A DNA stretch of 5,850 bases from an uncultured Bacteroidales bacterium. GTDB lineage: Bacteria > Bacteroidota > Bacteroidia > Bacteroidales > WCHB1-69. The stretch lies in NCBI GenBank assembly GCA_937892025.1, contig CALAVA010000053.1, positions 1 to 5,850 on the forward strand, in the 5' to 3' direction. The notes beneath the pieces are model-generated. The model was not told where the DNA came from. It was given only the letters and a program-made list of their open reading frames with translations, and ran no database searches. The stretch's first letter is position 1. Every line of letters begins with the position of its first letter. Below, piece after piece: positions 1-5,850 of this stretch. The translations under genes were made by a program, and so were the position numbers.

Positions 1-1581
1 TGTATAATATGTTTTGGGCAAATTGGACATGGAGGGCAACCTTATAGTTTTAACAAATCGCAATTAGCCTATAGTGATATTCCAATCATGTTTTTGCCAC
101 CAATGGACAATCAAATGTTGTTGCAAGCAGAACTATCGCCTATTGATACACAACATAAAGTAGGATATCAATTTGGAATAGAATTGCCTGTGGACTATTC
201 TTTGACAAATAGTGGCTTGTGGGAAATTTTGGACAACGGAGATAGACTTTGGCGTTTGAAAGTAAAGTCTATTGGAGCCATATCTTTAAATCTAATCTTT
301 GATGAATTTTTTATTCCAGAACATTCAAAATTATTTATTTATACTGCTGATAAATCGTATGTTACGGGGGCTTTTACGCATGCAAACAACCAACCAAGTG
401 GCATATTTGCCACCGCATTGTATCCAAGCGATGAAATCGTTTTGGAATATTATGAATCTAAAAAAGATAAAGATTTATCAAAGATAAGATTAACCACAGT
501 AGTACATGCTTATAAAGATTTGCTTGGGGAAAAAGGCACCTATGGCACATCAGGAAAATGCAATATCAATATCAATTGTTCTACAGGAACAAATTATCAG
601 GATATAAAACAAGCCGTAGCACTTATCCTTAGAGGAGGATATGCACATTGTTCGGGTACATTGCTCAACAATGTTCGGCAAGATGGAAAACCATTTTTCC
701 TAACCGCCAATCATTGTATATCATATAGTAGTATAGTAAAAACATTTGTTTTTATTTTTGACTATGAATCAGAAGATTGTACGGGCAATAACCCCAAACA
801 GACTTATTCTATTAATGGTAGCACCTTGTTGGCAAGAGATGTTTATTCTGATTTTTGTTTGTTATTATTAAATGATACACCCACTCAAGAGATGATGCCT
901 TATTATGCAGGTTGGGATGCCACTTCTGCTCAACCGCAAGGGGCAGTATGTATACATCATCCCGGTGGAGATTTAAAAAAAATTTCCACAACTACCAATT
1001 TGCTAAAATATTCTAAATATGCAGAAGACGATGACAATTATCCAGATAGCACACATTGGGAATTAACATGGACAAAAGGGACGACAGAAGGCGGTTCTTC
1101 TGGCTCTTCTTTGTTTAATTTGAACAAACGAGTGGTTGGACAGTTGGAAGGAGGTACTGCAAGTTGTAATTATAGAAGTGGAATTGATTTATATGGAAGA
1201 ATAGCTTATTCATGGACAAACAACAATAATGTAGACACGTCAAAACGTTTGGATTATTGGCTTGACCCAGATGCTATGGGAACGCTTGTTCTTGATGCTT
1301 ATAACCCATTTAACCTCTCTATAAAAAACAAACAAAATACAACAGAAGAAATATTCTGCTCCGTTTATCCTAATCCTGCAAAAGACATGATAAATATTTC
1401 TTCTCAAATACAAGATTTTGAGTATGAAATTTATAATGTTAATGCTCAAAAAGTATCTTTTGGAACTGTTCATGATGGAGAAATTCATATTTCCACACAG
1501 TCTTTTGTCAATGGTATGTATTTTGTTAGAATTTGTTCTTGTCAAGGAGTTCAAATGTTAAAGTTTATAATACAACGATAA
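1..1581 (+). CDS. Secreted lysyl-endopeptidase-like serine protease with T9SS sorting domain (5' end outside window)
   Basis: Predicted exported trypsin-fold (S1 family) protease that cleaves proteins outside the cell, probably after lysine. The frame is open to base 1, so the start is off-window. Residues below count from base 1. Residues 1-15 (…IICFGQIGHGG) look like the end of a signal peptide plus the mature start common in this family, so the internal ATG at 88 is not the real start. Residues about 15-180 are a beta-rich propeptide. The catalytic domain starts near 182 (GTSGKC). The triad is His238 (TANHC), Asp284 (YSDFC) and Ser367 (GSSGS). Cys187, 193, 217, 239, 260 and 389 match the six disulfide cysteines of Achromobacter lysyl endopeptidase as I recall it. 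Asp396 in DLYGR matches its lysine-specificity Asp225. Residues 454-526 (VYPNP, IYNVN, GMYFVRI, KFIIQR) form a T9SS type A sorting domain. The stop overlaps the next gene's ATG. Family assignment is firm; the lysine preference is inferred. Confidence 0.9.
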   Translation, partial: CIICFGQIGHGGQPYSFNKSQLAYSDIPIMFLPPMDNQMLLQAELSPIDTQHKVGYQFGIELPVDYSLTNSGLWEILDNGDRLWRLKVKSIGAISLNLIFDEFFIPEHSKLFIYTADKSYVTGAFTHANNQPSGIFATALYPSDEIVLEYYESKKDKDLSKIRLTTVVHAYKDLLGEKGTYGTSGKCNININCSTGTNYQDIKQAVALILRGGYAHCSGTLLNNVRQDGKPFFLTANHCISYSSIVKTFVFIFDYESEDCTGNNPKQTYSINGSTLLARDVYSDFCLLLLNDTPTQEMMPYYAGWDATSAQPQGAVCIHHPGGDLKKISTTTNLLKYSKYAEDDDNYPDSTHWELTWTKGTTEGGSSGSSLFNLNKRVVGQLEGGTASCNYRSGIDLYGRIAYSWTNNNNVDTSKRLDYWLDPDAMGTLVLDAYNPFNLSIKNKQNTTEEIFCSVYPNPAKDMINISSQIQDFEYEIYNVNAQKVSFGTVHDGEIHISTQSFVNGMYFVRICSCQGVQMLKFIIQR

Positions 1582-3524
1582 TGTTTAAGAAAAATAATAG
1601 TTTTTTTGTTATAAATTTGTTTCTGCTATTGGTTTGTGTGTCCATAAACGCTCAAACAATAACCTCAACCCAAAATACCATTGCGGTCAAAAACTTTAAG
1701 GCCGCACACAAAGCAATGAAAGCCAAAGATTTAGAAAAATCACTACTATATGCAGAAAAGGCTATTCGGGCAGACAATGCATGTATAGAAGCTTATCAAT
1801 TGGCGGCAGAGGTAACCTCTATTATGCAGCAAAAAGAAAAATCATGCTATTATTATTCAAAAGTTATTGAGTTGGCTCCGAATAATTACAAAAGTTATTA
1901 TGGGGCAGCCTATCAATATATGGAATGCGGTTTCCCTGATACGGCAATTATGTATTTTGAACAATATATCAATCGGCACCCTACACCCAATAGTATATCC
2001 TCAGAAATGAGAAACGATTTGGAATTGTGTCGCTGGCGGTATGAGCAAATGCAAAAACCGGTACCCATAAATTTAATAAATATGGGAGAGCATATCAATT
2101 CAAATTGGGACGAATATTTGCCTGCCATTACAGCAGATGAGGCTATGCTTATTTTTACAGTTATGCGTCCTAAGGACAAATATACTATTTGTTTTCAGTG
2201 TGTTACAGAAGAAGATTTGTATTCTTCAAAAACAGATGGCAACAATAATTGGACACCAAGAGAATATCTATCCAATATTAACACCCATTTTAATGAAGGT
2301 GGGCAATGTGTTTCTCCAGACGGCAAATATATGATTTATACGGCTTGTAATCGAGATGAAGGCTTCGGAAGTTGTGATTTGTATTGGTCTAAACGGCTTG
2401 GAGATACTTGGTCCAAACCTATCAATTGTGGAAAACCATTGAACACTAAATTTTGGGAGTCCCAACCTTCTTTTTCCGCTGATGGCAAAACAATATATTT
2501 TATTAGCAATCGTCCAGGCGGCGAAGGTAAAAAAGATATTTGGAAAACAACAATGATAGAAGATGGTGTTTTTTCTGAACCTATCAATTTAGGAAAAGAA
2601 ATCAATACTCCAGAAGACGAAGTTTCTGTTTTTATTCATCCCGATGGACAAACCCTATATTTTGCCTCAAAAGGACATAAGGGAATGGGCGATGCTGATA
2701 TTTTTATGTCTGTGTTAAAATCTGATGGTTCTTGGTCGCAACCCGTCAATTTAGGCTACCCCATCAATACGCATGTAGAGGATTTTAGTTTGGTTGTCAA
2801 TGCACGAGGGAATAAAGCTTATTACGCCTCCGACAAAAAAGATGGTTTTGGTGGCCTTGATTTATATTGGTTTGAACTACCTACACATCTTCGTCCCAAT
2901 TCTGTAACTTATTTTAAAGGAAAAGTGTTTGATGCTCAAGATAAAAAACCACTCGCCGCTACCTTGGAATTAATGGATTTGACAACGCGACAAGTTGTTG
3001 TTAAATCAACTTCTGACCCACATACGGGAGAATTTATCGTTTGTATTCCAACGGATAAACAATATGCGTTCACTGTTATTAATGATAAGTATTTGTTTTA
3101 TTCTGAAAATATTGCAATAAAGGATATACAATTACAAGAACCCATAGAAAAAGATGTAGCACTCAAAAGAATTGAAATTGGAGAAAGTATTGTATTGGAA
3201 AATATATTTTTTGATACAGATAAATCAGACTTGAAGAAAGAATCTTTGGCAGAACTGAACCGCATAGTGAAATTGTTGCAAGAAAACCCAAAAATGCACG
3301 TTGAAATAGGCGGTCATACAGATAATGTTGGCACACAAGAACATAATGTTAAGTTGTCAACAGATAGAGCCAAAACTGTTTACGATTATTTAATACAAGC
3401 AAATATCAACAAAGAGCGACTTTCTTTTCATGGTTATGGCTTTAATAAGCCTATTGCCGACAATGATACAGAAGAAGGGCGTGCAAAAAATAGAAGAACA
3501 GAATTAACAATTGTTGGATTTTAA
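1581..3524 (+). CDS. PorE-like OmpA-family protein (TPR, five-bladed propeller, CRD, OmpA C-terminal domain)
   Basis: Predicted periplasmic protein that binds peptidoglycan and probably anchors or links an envelope complex; 647 residues. The start is the ATG at 1581, because it opens directly into a signal peptide (MFKKNNSFF, hydrophobic core, SINA|QT near residue 24); a TTG 48 bases upstream would bury it. Domains in order: TPR helices about 35-135; beta-propeller about 169-434 built from WS-P-NLG / INT / DGKTIYF-type repeats; a carboxypeptidase-regulatory-like beta sandwich about 442-521; OmpA C-terminal domain about 536-647. In the last, Asp581 (GHTDNVG) and Arg596 (STDRA) sit 15 apart, as do the peptidoglycan-binding Asp271 and Arg286 of E. 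coli OmpA. This domain order is that of PorE, a T9SS component of Porphyromonas gingivalis. PorE is a lipoprotein, whereas the nearest lipobox here (LLVC) is poor and signal peptidase I cleavage looks likelier. Bacteroidota carry many paralogues of this design, so PorE itself is only a candidate. Confidence 0.88.
   Translation: MFKKNNSFFVINLFLLLVCVSINAQTITSTQNTIAVKNFKAAHKAMKAKDLEKSLLYAEKAIRADNACIEAYQLAAEVTSIMQQKEKSCYYYSKVIELAPNNYKSYYGAAYQYMECGFPDTAIMYFEQYINRHPTPNSISSEMRNDLELCRWRYEQMQKPVPINLINMGEHINSNWDEYLPAITADEAMLIFTVMRPKDKYTICFQCVTEEDLYSSKTDGNNNWTPREYLSNINTHFNEGGQCVSPDGKYMIYTACNRDEGFGSCDLYWSKRLGDTWSKPINCGKPLNTKFWESQPSFSADGKTIYFISNRPGGEGKKDIWKTTMIEDGVFSEPINLGKEINTPEDEVSVFIHPDGQTLYFASKGHKGMGDADIFMSVLKSDGSWSQPVNLGYPINTHVEDFSLVVNARGNKAYYASDKKDGFGGLDLYWFELPTHLRPNSVTYFKGKVFDAQDKKPLAATLELMDLTTRQVVVKSTSDPHTGEFIVCIPTDKQYAFTVINDKYLFYSENIAIKDIQLQEPIEKDVALKRIEIGESIVLENIFFDTDKSDLKKESLAELNRIVKLLQENPKMHVEIGGHTDNVGTQEHNVKLSTDRAKTVYDYLIQANINKERLSFHGYGFNKPIADNDTEEGRAKNRRTELTIVGF
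2085..2882 (+). repeat. Five tandem beta-propeller blades encoded within the PorE-like gene
   Basis: This is a protein-level repeat, diverged at the DNA level. Counting from the ATG at 1581, blades 2, 3 and 4 (residues 231-284, 285-338 and 339-392) are each exactly 54 residues. Each runs INT or LNT, an acidic or polar stretch, a DG turn (PDGKY, ADGKT, PDGQT), a YFxS-like strand, a Gly-rich loop with an Asp (CDLYW, KDIWK, ADIFM), and ends W/F-S-x-P-(I/V)-N-(C/L)-G. Blade 1 (169-230) and blade 5 (393-434) are less regular, and blade 5 ends at GLDLYWFELP. The five-blade count matches the propeller described for PorE. Confidence 0.75.
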
Positions 3525-3536
3525 ATATTTTGTTTC

Positions 3537-4472
3537 TTGAATAAAGACGAAATCATCAAAAAATGGAAAATGGCCATACGTGGCTTTGAAAACTATTTAA
3601 AAATAGACAAATCATTGTCTGTTAATTCAATTGAAGCATATCTTACAGATATCAATGTCCTTGCTGATTTCATGACCTCAGAGCCACATCTGACATTGCC
3701 AGATAACATTGATAGAGACACCATGAATGATTTTTTTATTTATTTGACAGAAGAAAAACATTTGCAAATCATTTCGCAGGTGCGTTATCGTTCAAGCATT
3801 AATGCGTTTTATAAGTATCTGATATATTTAAATGTTACCGATTTTAATCCCTTAAATTTGACAGAAACCCCAAAAATAGGCAGAAAAATTCCACAAGTAT
3901 TGTCTTTTGAAGAAGTTGAGGCTATGGAAAAAACAATAGATTTGAATAATCCAATTGGTTATAGAGATATTTGTATTTTGGAATTGCTTTATTCTTGCGG
4001 TTTACGGGTTAGTGAACTCATCAATCTTCAAATGGAAAATCTTCATTTAGATGAAGATTTTATCCTTGTTAAAGGTAAGGGCAATAAAGAACGATTAGTA
4101 CCGATAAATGCTTATGCCCAAAAAACATATTATGATTATATACAAAATTTCCGTTCGCATTTGCAAATTCCACCAGAAGAAGAATCTTATGTTTTTCTCA
4201 ATAGGCGAGGTAATCATTTGTCCCGCATGTGGATATTTAAGATTGTTAAAAATGCAGCGACAAATGCTGGCATAAAAAAGGACATCAGCCCTCATACGCT
4301 TAGACATAGTTTTGCCACAGATTTGCTTTATGGTGGAGCCGATTTGCCGTCCATTCAAGCCATGTTAGGACATAGTTCTATAACAACAACTGAAATTTAT
4401 ACGCATATAGACAAATCGTTTTTGTTGGAAGCCTTACGAAACTGCCACCCGAGATATAAAATAACAGACTAA
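3537..4472 (+). CDS. xerD: Xer-family tyrosine recombinase, probably XerD
   Basis: Site-specific recombinase that resolves chromosome dimers at dif with a XerC partner; cytoplasmic, 311 residues from the TTG start. The N-terminal SAM-like core-binding domain covers about 12-105 (YLKIDKSLS, NSIEAYLTD). The catalytic domain covers about 120-305. All six active-site residues are visible: Arg157 (GLRVSEL), Lys181 (GKGNKER), His253 and Arg256 (HTLRH), His279 (LGHSS) and the nucleophile Tyr288 (IYTHI). Their spacing equals that of E. coli XerD (R148, K172, H244, R247, H270, Y279) with a constant offset of 9. The start is uncertain. TTG at 3537 lies 12 bases after the preceding stop and keeps a KW pair that I recall near the start of flavobacterial XerD proteins. 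ATG at 3570 would give 300 residues. XerD over XerC rests on general resemblance. The close spacing suggests cotranscription with the upstream pair. Confidence 0.88.
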   Translation: MNKDEIIKKWKMAIRGFENYLKIDKSLSVNSIEAYLTDINVLADFMTSEPHLTLPDNIDRDTMNDFFIYLTEEKHLQIISQVRYRSSINAFYKYLIYLNVTDFNPLNLTETPKIGRKIPQVLSFEEVEAMEKTIDLNNPIGYRDICILELLYSCGLRVSELINLQMENLHLDEDFILVKGKGNKERLVPINAYAQKTYYDYIQNFRSHLQIPPEEESYVFLNRRGNHLSRMWIFKIVKNAATNAGIKKDISPHTLRHSFATDLLYGGADLPSIQAMLGHSSITTTEIYTHIDKSFLLEALRNCHPRYKITD

Positions 4473-4520
4473 TATACAAAAACATACAGCAAATATGAAT
4501 ATTTTTTTGCAAAATATAGT

Positions 4521-4547
4521 TTTGTGTAAAAAAAAATTGTACCTTTG
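4521..4547 (+). promoter_or_regulatory. Bacteroidota-type promoter for tRNA-Lys
   Basis: TACCTTTG at 4540-4547 is a perfect match to TAnnTTTG, the -7 element recognised by the primary sigma factor of Bacteroidota. It lies 18 bases before the mature tRNA, which leaves room for a short 5' leader. A TTTG at 4521-4524 could be the -33 element, but the gap of 15 bases is shorter than the usual 19 or so, so that half is weak. The region 4473-4565 is AT-rich and shows nothing else I can support. Confidence 0.7.
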
Positions 4548-4565
4548 CAAACCTACAAAGAGGTC

Positions 4566-4638
4566 GTTTCAGTAGCTCAGCAGGTAGAGCACATCCCTTT
4601 TAAGGATGGGGTCCTGGGTTCGAATCCCAGCTGGAACA
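4566..4638 (+). tRNA. tRNA-Lys (anticodon TTT)
   Basis: A full cloverleaf folds by eye into 73 bases. The acceptor stem is GTTTCAG with CTGGAAC (one T-G pair). The D arm is GCTC/GAGC around AGCAGGTA. The anticodon stem is CATCC/GGATG with loop CTTTTAA, giving anticodon TTT, which reads AAA and AAG lysine codons. The variable loop is GGGTC, and the T arm is CTGGG/CCCAG with loop TTCGAAT. The discriminator base at 4638 is A, the usual identity base for lysine tRNAs. The next bases are CA, not CCA, so the 3' CCA must be added by nucleotidyltransferase. The gene has its own promoter element upstream and a terminator 19 bases downstream, so it appears to be a single-gene transcript. Confidence 0.96.
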
Positions 4639-4657
4639 CAAGAGAGTTTAAGTTTGC

Positions 4658-4690
4658 AAGAAAGTCTGTTTTTAACGACTTTCTTTTTTT
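4658..4690 (+). terminator. Rho-independent terminator after tRNA-Lys
   Basis: AAGAAAGTC (4658-4666) pairs perfectly with GACTTTCTT (4677-4685) across a 10-base loop. T residues run through 4684-4690 and, after a single A, through 4692-4696. The T-run favours the plus strand, so this ends the tRNA transcript just before the 3' end of convergent aroA. Read from the minus strand, the stem is followed by GCAAACTT, so it is unlikely to act as an efficient intrinsic terminator for aroA. Confidence 0.85.
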
Positions 4691-4695
4691 ATTTT

Positions 4696-5850
4696 TCACC
4701 ATATTAGTTGATGATAGTATTTCCAAAAGTCTGGATAAGATTTTTTTACACAAAGCGTGTCATCAAATTCTATTTGAGGAATTTGATGCTTTAACATGGC
4801 TAAAGCCATTACTATGCGGTGGTCTGTGTATGAATGAAAAAAATGTTTTTTCATAAACGGATTGCCCGTTGGAACTATCGTTAATGTTCCGTTTTTATAG
4901 GTTACAGAGGCAAATGGGCTTAATTCTTTTTGTAAAGCCTCAATACGATTGCTCTCTTTGAATTGTAAATTCTTGACATTATGCAAACAACCTTTTATTT
5001 GTTTTCCAGCACAGAGAACACTCAATATAGGGACCAAATCAGGAGTGTTATTGCAGTCTGCCTCAAAATATTTGGGCATTGGCTTGGTCTTTTTTATCAT
5101 GGCTCCATGTTCATTAAAAAAACTTGTAAGCCCTAAGGTATTCATATAAATGGCAATTTTAGAATCTGGCTGTAATCTGGATTGTGATAATCCTTTTATA
5201 AACAAAGATTGATTGTCGCTTAAAGCAACATATAGATACCAAAAGGCGGCTGAAGACCAATCTGCTTCAACATTCATTTGTTTTTGGGACCATTTTGTCG
5301 TATGTTTATATAAAATTTCTCCATCTTGACAATGAATATTTATCCCAATTTGAGTCATCAGTTGTAAGGTTAGGTCTATATATTGCCACGATGATATATT
5401 TTTGTCAAATACGATACGTGCGTCACAAGCATTGAAAGGCAGACAAAGCATTAAAGCACTAACATATTGGCTGCTATAAGAGGCGTCTATATAAAAGCAA
5501 TCTGACTGCCATGTTTTTCCAATAATTTTTAAAGGAGCAAAACCTACTTTTTCCATATAGTGTATTTCTCCGCCGGCATTATTTATGGCTTCAACAAGAT
5601 GTGCAATTGGGCGTTGTCGCAACCGAGCGGTGCCATCAAGTATCCATTCGCCTTTTTGAAAAGACAAATAAGCACACAAAAAACGAAAGGCCGTACCACA
5701 ATTGTCTACAAAAACAAATGATTGAGGAACGGCTTGAGATATTTGTTGTAGGCATTTTTGTAATAATATGCTGTCTTCTGATTGAGACATATTGCCAATT
5801 GTTAGATTGTTACTGTCATATTGTTGTAATATTAGCAAACGATTGGTAAT
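4696..5850 (-). CDS. aroA: 3-phosphoshikimate 1-carboxyvinyltransferase (EPSP synthase), N-terminus outside window
   Basis: Joins shikimate-3-phosphate and phosphoenolpyruvate to make EPSP, the sixth step of the shikimate pathway to chorismate and aromatic amino acids; cytoplasmic. The frame is open to base 5850 and begins ITNRLLIL, which matches family sequence just after the conserved SKS motif. The true start is therefore off-window, and a TTG at 5838 is internal. Counting from the first visible codon (384 residues), conserved motifs are NCGTAFRFL (50-58), the PEP-region RQRPI (78-82), SSQYVSAL (126-133), DWSSAAFW (197-204), PDLVP with catalytic-type Asp271 (270-274), KESNRIEAL (298-306), DHRIVMA (343-349) and KKSYPDFW (369-376). 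With about 20-25 missing residues the protein would be near 410, normal for Bacteroidota and shorter than the E. coli enzyme (427). The TGA stop is at 4696-4698. It is convergent with tRNA-Lys. Confidence 0.95.
   Translation of the reverse strand: MTNRLLILQQYDSNNLTIGNMSQSEDSILLQKCLQQISQAVPQSFVFVDNCGTAFRFLCAYLSFQKGEWILDGTARLRQRPIAHLVEAINNAGGEIHYMEKVGFAPLKIIGKTWQSDCFYIDASYSSQYVSALMLCLPFNACDARIVFDKNISSWQYIDLTLQLMTQIGINIHCQDGEILYKHTTKWSQKQMNVEADWSSAAFWYLYVALSDNQSLFIKGLSQSRLQPDSKIAIYMNTLGLTSFFNEHGAMIKKTKPMPKYFEADCNNTPDLVPILSVLCAGKQIKGCLHNVKNLQFKESNRIEALQKELSPFASVTYKNGTLTIVPTGNPFMKKHFFHSYTDHRIVMALAMLKHQIPQIEFDDTLCVKKSYPDFWKYYHQLIW

Noticed and set aside
88..90. ATG at 88 as the start of the protease.
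   Set aside because: The frame continues open to base 1 and encodes a signal-peptide end and a GG-P-SF mature-start motif typical of the family.
1533..1535. TTG at 1533 as the start of the PorE-like gene.
   Set aside because: It would add 16 polar residues in front of a clear signal peptide and overlap the protease by 49 bases; ATG at 1581 is better.
1240..1554. Open frame of 104 codons on the minus strand.
   Set aside because: It lies antisense to the T9SS sorting domain, which has recognisable motifs; no start context or domain supports it.
4489..4508. Possible AT-only hairpin followed by T residues after the recombinase gene.
   Set aside because: The stem is about five A-T pairs with a four-base loop, too weak to call a terminator in such AT-rich sequence.
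3537..4638. Tyrosine recombinase close to a tRNA gene, as at the edge of an integrative element.
   Set aside because: The recombinase has XerD length and the same active-site spacing as E. coli XerD. The flanking genes are housekeeping, no copy of the tRNA 3' end recurs in the window, and no excisionase or phage gene is present.
4545..4856. Open frame of 103 codons on the plus strand.
   Set aside because: It runs straight through the tRNA, the terminator and the antisense of aroA, and its product resembles nothing; the tRNA and aroA calls are far stronger.
5601..5849. Open frame of 82 codons on the plus strand reaching the window edge.
   Set aside because: It is antisense to the conserved RPI and GTA motifs of aroA and has no recognisable content.

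Overview
The window looks like ordinary chromosome from a low-GC member of the Bacteroidota. Four signs point there. The first gene product ends in a type IX secretion system (T9SS) type A sorting domain. The second has the TPR, beta-propeller, CRD and OmpA architecture of the T9SS protein PorE. The tRNA gene is preceded by a TAnnTTTG promoter element typical of the phylum. No Shine-Dalgarno sequence is evident ahead of the coding starts. I cannot assign a genus.

Layout. Bases 1-1581 (+) hold the 3' part of a secreted lysyl-endopeptidase-like serine protease; its start lies left of the window. Its TAA stop shares one base with the ATG of a PorE-like OmpA-family protein (1581-3524, +). Twelve bases later a Xer-type tyrosine recombinase begins (3537-4472, +), probably XerD and probably from a TTG start. 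A 93-base gap carries a promoter element for tRNA-Lys(TTT) (4566-4638, +), which is followed by a hairpin and T-run terminator (4658-4690). Running convergently on the minus strand is aroA, encoding EPSP synthase (4696 to beyond 5850), whose first few dozen codons lie outside the window.

How the genes fit together. The first two genes are joined by a stop/start overlap, and both products belong to the cell envelope and T9SS world: a protease with a T9SS export tag, and a periplasmic peptidoglycan-binding protein resembling a T9SS component. The xerD-like gene (chromosome dimer resolution), tRNA-Lys (translation) and aroA (chorismate and aromatic amino acid synthesis) are housekeeping neighbours with no evident functional link to that pair. 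The closest thing to a novel observation is the protease/PorE-like pair. I see no CRISPR array, insertion sequence, phage gene or defence system.
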